A stretch of 64,000 bases of DNA, taken from NCBI RefSeq assembly GCF_023078355.1, contig NZ_CP095552.1:2542001-2606000 (forward strand). Direction: 5' to 3'. The first letter of the stretch is position 1; every line of letters starts with the position of its first letter. Below, in pieces: positions 46,401 through 58,021 of this stretch. Made by a program: the position numbers and the translations under genes. The notes beneath the pieces were generated by a model. That model made no database searches, was not told the origin of the DNA, and worked only from the letters and a program-made list of their open reading frames with translations. This stretch comes from Gordonia hongkongensis. GTDB lineage: Bacteria; Actinomycetota; Actinomycetes; Mycobacteriales; Mycobacteriaceae.

Positions 46401-47953
46401 TGACGGGCTCGGTGTCTCCGGCCAATACCGCTTGCGCAGATCGCCTTTCACGAGCTTCCCGGTGGGCGTGCGCGGCAGGTCGTCGACGAAGTCGACCGAC
46501 CGGGGCGCCTTGTAGGCCGCGATGTTCTCGGTGGTGAACGCGATCAGTTGCTCGGCGAGCCGATCGGTGGGTTCGTGGCCGTCGGCCAGCTGCACGCAGG
46601 CCTTCGCGACCTCGCCGAGGTCGGGGTCGGGGACACCGATCACCGCGACGTCGAACACCGCCGGGTGATTGATGAGGACGTTCTCGGCCTCCTGGGGGTA
46701 GATGTTGACGCCGCCGGAGATGATCATGAACGCCTTGCGGTCGGTCAGATACAGATAGCCCTCGTCGTCGACGTATCCGACATCCCCTGTGTGGACCAGT
46801 TCTCGTGTTCGGGGTGCTGGGCCTTGCGGGTCTTGTCGGGGTCGTTGTGGTACTGGAACGCCACGTCCTCGCGTTCGAAGAAGACCTGGCCGACCTCGCC
46901 GGTCGGGAGTTCCTTGCCGTCCTCGTCGCAGATGTGGACCACGCCGAGCAGCGGTTTGCCCACCGAGCCGGGATGATCGAGCGCCTCCTGCGGGCCGATG
47001 AACGTCGCGCCGGCGGCCTCGGTCGATGCGTAGTACTCGTGGATGACCGGGCCCCACCACTCGATCATCGCCCGCTTCACCTCGATCGGGCAGGGCGCGG
47101 CCGCGTGGACGGCGATCTTCATGCTGCTGACGTCGTACTTGGAGCGGACGTCCGCGGGCAGCTTCAGCATCCGGATGAACATGGTGGGCACCCACTGGCT
47201 GTGGGTCACGCGGTACTTCTCGATGGCGGCGAGGGCCGCTTCGGGATCGAACCGGTCCATCATGACGACGGTCCCGCCGACCGAGTTGGTCATCCCGCAA
47301 TAGCGCAGCGGCGCCGCGTGATACAGCGGCGCGGGGGAGAGGTAGACCGCGGAGTCGTCGTAGCCGTACATGGGTGCGAAGATCGCGGTGTAGGCGTCGG
47401 GCACCTGGTCGACCTGCCCTTCGGGCATCGGTGTCTTGATGCCCTTCGGACGGCCGGTGGTCCCGGAGGAGTAGAGCATGTCGGTGCCGCGCGGCTGGTC
47501 GGTGCGGGGCTCTGCCGACGCATTGGCCAGGACCTTGTCGTAACTCTCGAAGCCGTCGAGATCGCCACCCCACACGATGCGGCGACCCGGGCCGGCAAGG
47601 GCCTCGATCTCGCCAGCAGCCGACACGGCCTCGACGACCGAGGCGCCGGCGAACAGGACCTGCGCGTTGCAGTCGGAGAGGATGTAGTTGGTCTCCGCCG
47701 CGGTGAGGTGGTGGTTGACCGCGGTCACGTACAGACCGCTGCGCAGGGCCGCCCAGTACACCTCGAAAACGTGGAAGTCGTTGGCGGAGACCACGGCGAT
47801 GTTGTCGCCGCGTCGGAGTCCGAGGGAGTCGAGGTAGTTGGCGAGCCGGGTCGAGTTCTCGTCCAGTTGTCGGTAGGTCAGTACCTCGCCGGTAGCGGCC
47901 CGAATGACGGCCGGCTTGTCGGGGGTGGATTTCGCGAAGACTCCAGGAAACAA
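46392..47953 (-). CDS. Acyl-CoA synthetase/AMP-dependent ligase (frameshifted)
   Basis: Adenylate-forming CoA ligase of the FadD type, about 520 residues if the frame is repaired. Seen: the P-loop DMLYSSGTTGRPKGIKTPMP, the middle motif YYASTEAAGATFIG, then after the break GDVGYVDDEGYLYLTDRKAF, SGGVNIYPQEAENVL and the catalytic Lys in PRTPTGKLVKGDLRKR. The frame breaks at a run of four C on the plus strand (46784-46787); a fifth would restore NWSTQGDVGYVDDEG, and length becomes divisible by three. TTG 47953 has GAGGAG 8 nt upstream. The substrate is unknown; the nearby GMC gene suggests a sterol or fatty acid link (weak inference). It ends 218 nt upstream of the ThDP gene. Confidence 0.85.
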
Positions 47954-47984
47954 GAGTGACGCTCCTCGTGACGAAGGGGATGGC

Positions 47985-48021
47985 CACCCCGAACGACCGT
48001 ATCTAACGCTCGTTCGGGGTG
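47985..48021. promoter_or_regulatory. 12-bp perfect inverted repeat upstream of the CoA-ligase gene
   Basis: CACCCCGAACGA (47985-47996) and TCGTTCGGGGTG (48010-48021) are exact reverse complements with a 13-nt centre. The right half holds the smaller palindrome AACGCTCGTT, a shape common for TetR-family operators. It lies 32 nt upstream of the ligase start and 46 nt beyond the GMC gene stop, so it may be an operator, a terminator for the GMC gene, or both. Confidence 0.55.
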
Positions 48022-48066
48022 TTGCGAGTCACAGTACCCTAGCGTCGTGTCCGATTTCGCAGTTCC

Positions 48067-49446
48067 TCAGTGCGTCGCGAGAAACCTGTCCATGGTTCGC
48101 TCCGCGAGCGCGGTGATGGTCAGAGCGGGATTCACCAGGCCGACTGCCCCGGGTACGAAGGAACCGTCGACGACCCACAGGTTGTCGTAGCCCCGGATTG
48201 CGCCGTCGGTGTCGGCCGCGGCACCCATGACGACGCCGCCGAGCCCGTGATAGGTACTCGCGGAACCGAATCCGAGCGCGCGAGACGACACGTGGGTTCC
48301 GTTGGCGGCGAAGCCGAAACGGCCCTCGGTGCGTTCGTGGAAACGCTTGATGAAGGCGTTGCTCCGGCGGTCGAGGTCGTTGCGGTCGGCGGGGTGGGGG
48401 TAGTTCAGCTGCGCCCGCCGGGTGCGATGGTCGTAGTCGATCGTGCCGCGTTCGTCGGTGTGGGCCTGCACGAGGTGGGTGGTCGCGGCCTTGCCGAGCG
48501 GTGCCGGCAGCGGGGTGGCCTGATAGACCATCGAGACCGGTCCGCCGGGCAGGTTGTCCTCGTAGATCCGTGCGTAGCCCGGTCCGCCCTGGACGGCGCC
48601 GAAATCTTCGCGGGGGTTCGCCCGGATGGTGAGGAAGTCGCCGTTCACGCCGAAGCCGTCACCGATGCGCGGTGACAGTCGTGGCAGGCGCCCCTGCGCG
48701 CGCGCTTCGACGAGCAGGCGGGTGGTGTGGAAGGAGCCCGCGGCCATGAAGAGATGATCGGCCTCGGTGGTCACGGTGCGTACCGTGCGGCCCTGCTCGT
48801 CGAGAACCCGTGCAGTGACGACGAATCCGGCGCGGCGCGAGCGAGGCCGGATGTCGAAGACCTCGTGCATCGGCTTGACGGTGACGTTGCCGGTCCGTTC
48901 GGCGGCGAGGAGGTAGCTGCGGTCGAGAGACTTCTTGGCGCCGCTGTTGACGCCGTAGCTCAGTTCGCCCGCGGTCACCGACGGGGTGGCCCGGCCGGCC
49001 AGTTCGTCGCGGACGATGTCCCAGTCGATGGCGAAGTCGAAGAAGTGCGGTGACGCGCCGTAGCGCTCGATCACCTTCAGCCAGGACCGGGCCCCGACGT
49101 ATTTGGGGTGCGCGAGGATGTCCGCGGGCAGCGGCGAGACGCCGAGCCCGGCCTTCGCGCGCGGGAAGTAGGTCTGGGCGAGCTGCGCGTAGTCGGCGGC
49201 CGCCGGGAAGATGTGCTCGAAGTCCTGTCGGCGGGGGACGGGCGTGAAGGAGCCGAACACGAGCGACCCGCCCCCGACGCCTGCGCCGTACACGGCCTCG
49301 ACGCCGTTGCCCATCACATGGTCGAAGACGCCGGGGTACGGCTCGACCGGGAGGCCGCTCGCTGCACTCGCCCCGGCGGGGCTGCCGAACCACGCGGCGC
49401 GCTTGTCCGGGTTGGTCGTCGTGGCGAAGGTGTTGCCGTCCGGCGC
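48067..49446 (-). pseudogene. N-terminally truncated GMC oxidoreductase (cholesterol-oxidase-like)
   Basis: The open part matches class I cholesterol oxidases along its length: APDGNTFATTTNPDKRAAWF, GNGVEAVYGAGVGGGSLVFG, YGVNSGAKKSLDRSYLLAA, FMAAGSFHTTRLLVEA, YHGLGGVVMGAAAD (active-site His) and a C-terminal NLWVVDGSFVPGAVGLVNP. About 50 residues that should precede APDGNTF, including the FAD-binding GxGxxG strand and any signal peptide, are missing. Upstream lies a different gene on the other strand, and no minus-strand frame there encodes the lost part. Without the Rossmann motif FAD cannot bind, so I call it a decayed gene. Confidence 0.8.
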
Positions 49447-49484
49447 GGTGCGCGATCGGCGAGTCGGCCGGGGCCGCGGGACGT

Positions 49485-49490
49485 TAGGCT
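49485..49490 (+). promoter_or_regulatory. -10 hexamer of the 49498 gene (leaderless type)
   Basis: TAGGCT ends 7 nt before GTG 49498. Confidence 0.45.
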
Positions 49491-49497
49491 CCGGGGT

Positions 49498-50370
49498 GTG
49501 ACGGCTGCGCTGCAGATCGAGGTGGACCGCGACAGCGTGGCGATGGGGGATGACGTCGCTTCCCACGCACACTCACTCCTTGTGGAGCCGGGTACGGCGC
49601 TGAGTGTCGTCCTCGCCGCGGCGGCGCCCGAGATCCGTTCTCGGGGCTGGTCCTGGGTGGCCGACGTCGACGGCCGGGTCGCCGCCGTCTGGTCGGCCGA
49701 CCACGGTGTGCAGATGCTCGTCGGGGACGGACCGGTGACCGCGGACGACGTGCCGTGCCGGATTCATTACCGGTATTTCCTGCAGATCGACCCGGCGTGG
49801 CTGCATCGGCGCCTCGCCGAGGGGGCCGCGGCGGACCGGGGCGCCCTCGAACGCGAGTACCGCCCGATCGGTGATCGGCGACGCGAGGAGGACGAGCGTC
49901 GCCGCGAACGCGATTCGGCGACAAGGTATCTGACCGGCGAGTGCACCGCGGCGCTGCGCGGCTTCGGTGCGGAGTTCGATCTGCACAACGACCGGATGGC
50001 ACGGTTCGACCTGGTCGGCTCGATGTGGCGGGTACAGCGCGCCGACACCATGACCATGACCTTCGACGGGGCGAATCAGGTCCTGTCGTCGATCCGACCC
50101 GTCGGCGTCGCCGAGTGCTGGCTGGTCGCGGCCGTCGGAATGCGTATGCGACAGGTGCAGGGACTCACGCCGGTCCCGAACGACCCCCGTTTGCCGGTGC
50201 CGGAGCTGCGGCCGATGGGATCAGGGGTGGCCGGATCGCCACGCTGGACGACGAGAGGTACGAGAGGCGATCCCGTCGTCCAGCTGACCGGCGATGAGGC
50301 GGTGCGGGCCTACCGGTTGTCGGCGAATCGTTCGATCGACGAGGTCGTGTCCCTGCTGGCCCCGGACTGA
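49498..50370 (+). CDS. Conserved hypothetical protein, 290 aa
   Basis: A soluble protein without signal peptide or membrane segments and with no motif I recognise. The first 100 residues look like a small alpha/beta domain (VAMGDDVASHAHSLLVEPGT, VADVDGRVAAVWSADHGVQM). A charged helix follows (RRREEDERRRERDSATRYLT, about residues 122-141). A C-terminal part contains FDLVGSMWRVQRADTMTMTF and LVAAVGMRMRQVQG and ends with a Ser/Ile-rich helix. GTG 49498 is supported by the -10 hexamer. Its 5' end abuts the truncated GMC gene, so the deletion that removed the GMC start lies at its promoter. Convergent with acnR, 2 nt apart. Confidence 0.75.
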   Translation: MTAALQIEVDRDSVAMGDDVASHAHSLLVEPGTALSVVLAAAAPEIRSRGWSWVADVDGRVAAVWSADHGVQMLVGDGPVTADDVPCRIHYRYFLQIDPAWLHRRLAEGAAADRGALEREYRPIGDRRREEDERRRERDSATRYLTGECTAALRGFGAEFDLHNDRMARFDLVGSMWRVQRADTMTMTFDGANQVLSSIRPVGVAECWLVAAVGMRMRQVQGLTPVPNDPRLPVPELRPMGSGVAGSPRWTTRGTRGDPVVQLTGDEAVRAYRLSANRSIDEVVSLLAPD

Positions 50371-50372
50371 GG

Positions 50373-50939
50373 TCAGTCGTGTGCGCGCACGGACTCCTCG
50401 ACGAGGTCGAGCACCGCGTGCAGATCGTCGGTGGGCTGGCCGGTGGCCAGCCGGGTGATCAGACCGTCGAGCACGAGGTCGAGGTAGTTGAGCAGAACGT
50501 CGGTCGGGACGTCGTCGCGCAGGCGCCCCGCCTGCCGACCCCGCTCCAGCCGACTGAGTGTCGCCTGCTCGACCTCGGCCGCGTAGGACACCCACTCCGC
50601 GCGGAAGCCGTTGTCCGTCCGTAGTTTCCGCGCGATCTCCAGGCGCGTGCCGAGCCAGTCGAAATCCTGAGGCCGCGTGAGCATGTCGCGCATGACCTGC
50701 ACCAGGCCCTGCTCGGCCGCCACGTCGGCCATGCGCTCGGCATCTTCCCGCGCGAGCGCGAGGAACAGCGCCTCTTTGTCCCGGTAATGGTGGAAGATCG
50801 CACCCCGGGACAAGCCGGTGGACTCTTCGATCCGTTTGACGGTCGCGCCGTCGTATCCGTACTCCGCGAAGCAATGCCGCGCGCCGTCGAGAATCTCCCG
50901 ACGACGCGCGGCAAGCCGGTCATCGCTGACCTTGGGCAC
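50373..50939 (-). CDS. acnR: TetR-family repressor AcnR
   Basis: TetR-type regulator of 188 residues with the HTH ATVKRIEESTGLSRGAIFHHYRDKEALFLAL near residues 31-61. It follows acn directly on the same strand, the position of AcnR in C. glutamicum (and Rv1474c in M. tuberculosis), where AcnR represses the aconitase gene in response to citrate and metal. An exact match to the C. glutamicum AcnR operator lies upstream of acn (53945-53960), which supports the assignment. The 15-nt gap to acn shows the two are cotranscribed, so the repressor controls its own synthesis. Confidence 0.88.
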   Translation of the reverse strand: MPKVSDDRLAARRREILDGARHCFAEYGYDGATVKRIEESTGLSRGAIFHHYRDKEALFLALAREDAERMADVAAEQGLVQVMRDMLTRPQDFDWLGTRLEIARKLRTDNGFRAEWVSYAAEVEQATLSRLERGRQAGRLRDDVPTDVLLNYLDLVLDGLITRLATGQPTDDLHAVLDLVEESVRAHD

Positions 50940-50954
50940 GTCGAGTGCCTCCTG

Positions 50955-53755
<2,801 letters not shown>

Positions 53756-53778
53756 GTCTAAATCCACTCTCCTCGTGT

Positions 53779-53797
53779 GCCGGCGGGCTGCGCCGGC
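53779..53797 (-). promoter_or_regulatory. Short GC hairpin just before the acn ribosome site
   Basis: GCCGGC at 53792-53797 and again at 53779-53784 pair across a 7-nt loop, just 5' of the ACGAGGAG ribosome site of acn. It could affect translation start. The remainder of the 187-nt leader up to the AcnR operator holds a short direct repeat (CTGCACCGGC at 53873, again at 53886) and nothing else recognised. Confidence 0.35.
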
Positions 53798-53941
53798 GAT
53801 TACTCGATGATCCACTTGCGGTCGGGCGGGGCTGGTCGATCCGGCGCAGTCGTGCCGCACCGGCTGAACGTTCTGCACCGGCGGGCTGCACCGGCACCAT
53901 CGGATGTCCGCGAGGGCCACCCGCGACAACGTCGTCCAGTC

Positions 53942-53963
53942 TAACAGTACGGACGTACTGTTA
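53942..53963. promoter_or_regulatory. AcnR operator upstream of acn
   Basis: CAGTACGGACGTACTG (53945-53960) is an exact match to the C. glutamicum AcnR motif CAGNACnnncGTACTG. It is extended here to a 9-bp perfect inverted repeat (TAACAGTAC ... GTACTGTTA) around GGAC. It lies 187 nt upstream of the acn start, in the gap to the divergent gene at 54139. Confidence 0.85.
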
Positions 53964-54138
53964 CCAAGCTCGGGCCGGGACACGCCGGATCGGACCTGCC
54001 GACACCGGAATACCCAGACGAGTCCATTGTGTCGTACGGTGCAGGGCGGGGTTCGGCGAGGAGACACTCGACGCCGGCGCGATACCGCCCGTCAACGTGC
54101 ACGCAACCCCGGGTGATCTCGAGAGGCAGGGGTGGCGG

Positions 54139-54750
54139 ATGGGTCCGCAGGCGACGACGCTGGTGCTGGCAGCTCCCGCGGAGAACAACGAACTCACCGG
54201 ACTCGTCGGGGTCGACATGGGTGAGCTGTCGCGGGACATCGCCGACGACGGCGTGGCGGGGGCGACGCCCGAACAGTTGCCCGGCATGCTCGAGGTCGTG
54301 GAATACGCCCAGTCGAAGGGCCACGACGTCAGCTTCGTGGTCATCGACCAGGTTCAACCCCGGTTCACTCTCTACCGCGACGTCGCGAACCAGTTGCAGG
54401 AACAGGTCGGCGGTACCGTCATCGTGCTCGGCCCCAACTCGGTCGGCAGTTCGTCGCCGGAGTTCAGCCGGGTGGTGCAGGAACAGGCCACCGACGGCCT
54501 GACCCTCACCGACCCCGCGGGTGCGGCGCGACAGATGATCGACACGATGACCGGTCCCAACGTGGACTGGACGATCGTGGGCCTCCTGCTGATCCTGGTC
54601 GTCGCGGGCGGAGCCGTGCTCGCCCGGCTGCGGCAGGTCCGCACCCGCAAGAACCTGGCCGCCGGTCCGCTGGGACCCGTGCAGGCCACCGCCGCGGAGT
54701 CGGTTGACTCGTCGGCATCACGTCGCGAGCCGACCGCTTCCGGCCGGTAG
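54139..54750 (+). CDS. Membrane-anchored protein of the Rv1476 type
   Basis: A 203-residue protein with a soluble N-terminal part (MGPQATTLVLAAPAENNELT to about residue 145), one membrane segment near residues 150-172 (WTIVGLLLILVVAGGAVLAR) and a basic C-terminal tail ending in Ser/Arg-rich sequence. The N-part has a repeated alpha/beta pattern (VEYAQSKGHDVSFVVIDQVQ; VGGTVIVLGPNS). Its place between acn and ripA matches Rv1476, a membrane protein of unknown role. Start is uncertain: GTG 54097 or ATG 54139. Confidence 0.7.
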   Translation: MGPQATTLVLAAPAENNELTGLVGVDMGELSRDIADDGVAGATPEQLPGMLEVVEYAQSKGHDVSFVVIDQVQPRFTLYRDVANQLQEQVGGTVIVLGPNSVGSSSPEFSRVVQEQATDGLTLTDPAGAARQMIDTMTGPNVDWTIVGLLLILVVAGGAVLARLRQVRTRKNLAAGPLGPVQATAAESVDSSASRREPTASGR

Positions 54751-55122
54751 TACGCAGGCCCGGGCCGCCTCGGCCGGCCGGCGATGCGGAGGGTGGGCCC
54801 GGCTCCTGGCACCTTGTTCTCGCGCGGCGGGGACCCTTCTCGGCGTGTCTTCCGGTCTGTTGCCAATTCGAGACCTTGACGACCGTTCGATCTTTCGCCA
54901 GTTCACGGCATTTTCGCAGGTAATAACGCCTTTGTAATTCACGAACACGGTTTTCTCGTGTGGTTGATGTGACGTACGGTTCTGATGTCGCGTGTGATGC
55001 CTGTGTTCTCTACAGGGTCCGATGTGGCGGAAGTGCAGTGCGTGATCGCCGCGGGTGCAGACACCCCGGACGGTCGCCGGACCGGGGATCGGAAGATCCC
55101 CGCGAATCGCGAGGAGTTCCAG
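54751..55122 (+). other. Low-GC intergenic region upstream of ripA
   Basis: A 372-nt gap with a locally AT-richer patch (about 54840-54960, with TTCACGG and TTCACGA and a pair of GTAAT steps 14 nt apart). The promoter of ripA should lie here. I looked for a c-di-AMP (ydaO) riboswitch, which precedes some cell-wall hydrolase genes in actinobacteria, and did not see its conserved segments. No gene is evident. Confidence 0.4.
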
Positions 55123-56637
55123 GTGAGGCGAGGAAGAACTGGTGCGTCATGGCCGGCGCGCGTCTCGGCGGCCCTTGCTGTCGCACTCGTCTGCGCGGTC
55201 GGCGCGGGTCATGCCGACGCGGCGCCCAAGAAGACGCCCGAGTCGCCCATCTCCGGTCTGATCAATCGGATCGCGACGGTCAACCAGGACATCGCCGACC
55301 TCGACCAGGCGCTCGCGTCCCGCCAGGAGAACGTGAACCGATCGATCGTCGACTTCCAGAACTCGCTCGCGCAGCAGCGCCTCGCCACGGTGGCCGCGCG
55401 GGGAGCACGCACCGAACTCGACCGATCGAGCAAGGCCGTCGTCGACGCGCAGAAGGAGTTCGACCGGTTCGCCCGCCTGGCGTACCAGCAGGGGCCTGAG
55501 CAGGGTTCGATGTCGAACTACGTTGCCTCCGAAGACCCGCAGGGCGTCCTCGACCGCATGAAGCTGATCGATCAGGTCGGCAAGAAGCAGCAGGAGATGA
55601 TCCGGCGGTTGCAGGTGGCCCGCAACCAGAAGGCCAACCGACTCGCCGCCGTCGAGGCCACCCGCCGGCAGGCGTCGTTCGCGGCCAAGAGCGCCGAACA
55701 GCGCAAGACCGACGCCATGGCGGCGGTCACCGAGGCGAAGGCCGCCATCGCTTCGCAGCAGAAGCGCAAGGCCACCCTGATCGGGGAACGCGACCGGGTC
55801 CAGAAGCGCCTCAACACGATTCGCGGATACGTGCCGAAGAAGACGGTCGAGGGGCCGTCGGCGAGCGATCTGCTCTCGAACCTGTTCCCGACGGACCCGT
55901 CGGCCGAAGGGGCGCTCAAGGCGCTACCCGCCACGCCCGCCACCGACAACCAGGCACTGGCCGTCGCGGCGGAGGCCGCCGCGCGCCTCGCCATCGACGT
56001 CGGTTCGTCGATCCTCGCCGGTCTGGTCGGGCAGCAGCAGTTGCCCCAGTCCGAGTTGCTGAACGAGCTCGGCATCGGCGGTGCGGACATCACCGGCAGC
56101 AGCGGTGGCGACACCCTCAGTGCGCGACTCGGTTCGGGAAGCCTCGGCTCTCTGTTCGGCAGTTCCTCCGGCGGCGGCGGGGGCGGGGGCGGCGTCGTCC
56201 GACCCGGGCTGCGCGGTCCGCAAGCCGTCGAGATCGCCGTCAACCGTGCGCTCTCGCAGCTGAACGTGCCCTACGCCTGGGGCGGTGGCGACGCGAACGG
56301 CCCGACGCAGGGAATCCGCGACGGCGGTGTGGCCGACAGCTACGGCGACTACAACAAGATCGGTTTCGACTGCTCCGGCCTGATGATCTACGCGTTCGCC
56401 GGCGTCGGGATCGAACTGCCGCACTACACCGGTTACCAGTACACCTCGGGGCCGCAGTTCCCGCTGTCACAGATGCGACGCGGCGACATGATCTTCTACG
56501 GCCCCAACGCGAGTGCGCACGTCGCGCTGTACCTCGGCGACAACAAGATGGTCGAGGCACCGCAGTCGGGTGACGTGGTCAAGGTGTCCCCGCTGCGCAC
56601 CAACGGTGCGATGCCGAACGTGGTCCGTCTGCTCTGA
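55123..56637 (+). CDS. ripA: Peptidoglycan endopeptidase RipA (NlpC/P60)
   Basis: Secreted D,L-endopeptidase that cuts stem peptides to separate daughter cells. The 504-residue product has a signal peptide (VSAALAVALVCAVGAGHADA, cleavage near residue 34) and an N-terminal coiled coil (about 45-250: NQDIADLDQALASRQENVNR, AEQRKTDAMAAVTEAKAAI) that blocks the active site in RipA. A Gly/Ser linker (FGSSSGGGGGGGGVVRPG) and the NlpC/P60 domain follow. The triad is Cys417 (FDCSGLM), His466 (SAHVALYLG) and Glu478, with exactly the 49- and 12-residue spacings of M. tuberculosis RipA. GTG 55123 with GAGGAG 6 nt upstream is chosen over the longer frame. No ripB follows. Confidence 0.93.
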   Translation: MRRGRTGASWPARVSAALAVALVCAVGAGHADAAPKKTPESPISGLINRIATVNQDIADLDQALASRQENVNRSIVDFQNSLAQQRLATVAARGARTELDRSSKAVVDAQKEFDRFARLAYQQGPEQGSMSNYVASEDPQGVLDRMKLIDQVGKKQQEMIRRLQVARNQKANRLAAVEATRRQASFAAKSAEQRKTDAMAAVTEAKAAIASQQKRKATLIGERDRVQKRLNTIRGYVPKKTVEGPSASDLLSNLFPTDPSAEGALKALPATPATDNQALAVAAEAAARLAIDVGSSILAGLVGQQQLPQSELLNELGIGGADITGSSGGDTLSARLGSGSLGSLFGSSSGGGGGGGGVVRPGLRGPQAVEIAVNRALSQLNVPYAWGGGDANGPTQGIRDGGVADSYGDYNKIGFDCSGLMIYAFAGVGIELPHYTGYQYTSGPQFPLSQMRRGDMIFYGPNASAHVALYLGDNKMVEAPQSGDVVKVSPLRTNGAMPNVVRLL

Positions 56638-56688
56638 GGCGTGGTGGTTCCGGCGGCGCTGTGAACGACCGACACCCGCCGACTCTTC

Positions 56689-56719
56689 TTGGCACCTTTT
56701 CAGCCGGCACGGCTAGGCT
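56689..56719 (+). promoter_or_regulatory. Possible promoter of the moxR operon
   Basis: TTGGCA (56689-56694) and TAGGCT (56714-56719) are 19 nt apart in the 184-nt gap between ripA and moxR, giving a leader of about 95 nt. Confidence 0.35.
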
Positions 56720-56821
56720 GGCACAGACACGCGGGGTCGACGCCTGCGCGCTGCGCGTTCGCGCCGCCCGTGGGCCCTCGCGGTTCGACGGAACAGCAGT
56801 TCAGAGGAACAGGAGCACGGG

Positions 56822-58021
56822 TTGACCGAATCGCACTCCCTCGGCAAGGCGGCCACGGGGGATCCCGCGGCGGCAGGAGCGGACGGCTCGGTGCTGAGCG
56901 ACGCCGACGTCGCCCTGCTCGAGCGGGCCATCTACGAGGTCAAGCGCGTCATCGTCGGCCAGGATCAGCTCGTCGAGCGCATTCTCGTCGGTCTCCTCGC
57001 GCGCGGACACATCTTGCTCGAGGGCGTGCCGGGTGTCGCGAAGACGCTCGCTGTCGAGACGTTCGCCCGCGTCGTCGGCGGGTCGTTCTCGCGAGTGCAG
57101 TTCACCCCTGACCTCGTGCCCACCGACCTGATCGGTACGCGTATCTACCGTCAGGGCCGCGAGGAGTTCGACACCGAGCTCGGCCCGGTGGTCGCGAACT
57201 TCCTGCTCGCCGACGAGATCAACCGCGCACCCGCGAAGGTGCAGTCGGCACTGCTCGAGGTGATGGCCGAGCGGCACGTCTCGATCGGCGGCAAGACGTA
57301 CTCGATGCCGGATCCGTTCCTGGTCATGGCGACGCAGAACCCGATCGAGAACGAGGGTGTCTACCCGCTGCCCGAGGCGCAGCGGGACCGCTTCCTGTTC
57401 AAGGTCCTCGTCGACTACCCGTCGGTGGAGGAGGAGCGCGAGATCGTCTACCGGATGGGCAACGTCCCGCCGACCGCCTCCCAGGTCCTCGACCCCGCCG
57501 CGATGCTGCGCCTGCAGCGGACCGCGGCGAACGTCTTCGTCCACCACGCGCTCGTCGACTACGTCGTCCGGGTCATCAACGCCACCCGCCGGCCGGCCGA
57601 GCTGGGCCTGAACGACGTCGCGTCGTGGCTGTCCTACGGCGCGTCGCCTCGTGCGACGCTGGGCATCGTGGCCGCGGCCCGCGCCCTGGCGCTGGTCCGC
57701 GGACGCGACTACGTGATCCCGCAGGACGTCGTCGAGATCATGCCCGACGTGCTGCGGCACCGCCTCGTGCTGTCCTACGACGCACTGGCCGACGAGATCG
57801 ATGCCGACCAGGTCATCGCCCGCGTCCTGCAGACCGTCGGACTGCCGCAGGTCGGCGCGCAGCCGGTGCCGCAGGGGCAGTACCCGGCCGGACAGCAGAA
57901 GGCGCCCAATCCCGGACACGGGCCGAATGGGTATGCGGGACAGCAGGTCCCGCAGCCCGCCGGTCCGATGGACCCGAATTCGGCCCCGGCGAACCGGAAT
58001 TCACCTCAGTATGGCGGCTAA
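56822..58021 (+). CDS. moxR: MoxR-family AAA+ ATPase
   Basis: Chaperone-like AAA+ ATPase that works with VWA-domain proteins. The 399-residue product has Walker A LLEGVPGVAKTLAVETFARV, Walker B FLLADEINRAPAKVQSALLE, the sensor region FLVMATQNPIENEGVYPLPE, and a Pro/Gln/Gly-rich C-terminal tail. It starts at TTG 56822 with CAGGAG about 7 nt upstream. It overlaps the DUF58 gene by 11 nt. moxR1-Rv1480-Rv1481 behind ripA is the mycobacterial order. Confidence 0.92.
   Translation: MTESHSLGKAATGDPAAAGADGSVLSDADVALLERAIYEVKRVIVGQDQLVERILVGLLARGHILLEGVPGVAKTLAVETFARVVGGSFSRVQFTPDLVPTDLIGTRIYRQGREEFDTELGPVVANFLLADEINRAPAKVQSALLEVMAERHVSIGGKTYSMPDPFLVMATQNPIENEGVYPLPEAQRDRFLFKVLVDYPSVEEEREIVYRMGNVPPTASQVLDPAAMLRLQRTAANVFVHHALVDYVVRVINATRRPAELGLNDVASWLSYGASPRATLGIVAAARALALVRGRDYVIPQDVVEIMPDVLRHRLVLSYDALADEIDADQVIARVLQTVGLPQVGAQPVPQGQYPAGQQKAPNPGHGPNGYAGQQVPQPAGPMDPNSAPANRNSPQYGG

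Noticed and set aside
54900..54960. MtrA-type direct repeats before ripA
   Set aside because: Two GTAAT steps 14 nt apart do not match the spacing expected for MtrA sites; too weak.
54840..54980. c-di-AMP (ydaO) riboswitch before ripA
   Set aside because: The AT-rich patch was examined; the conserved riboswitch segments are not present.
54985..55122. N-terminal extension of ripA
   Set aside because: It would bury the signal peptide behind 46 hydrophilic residues; GAGGAG before GTG 55123 marks the start.
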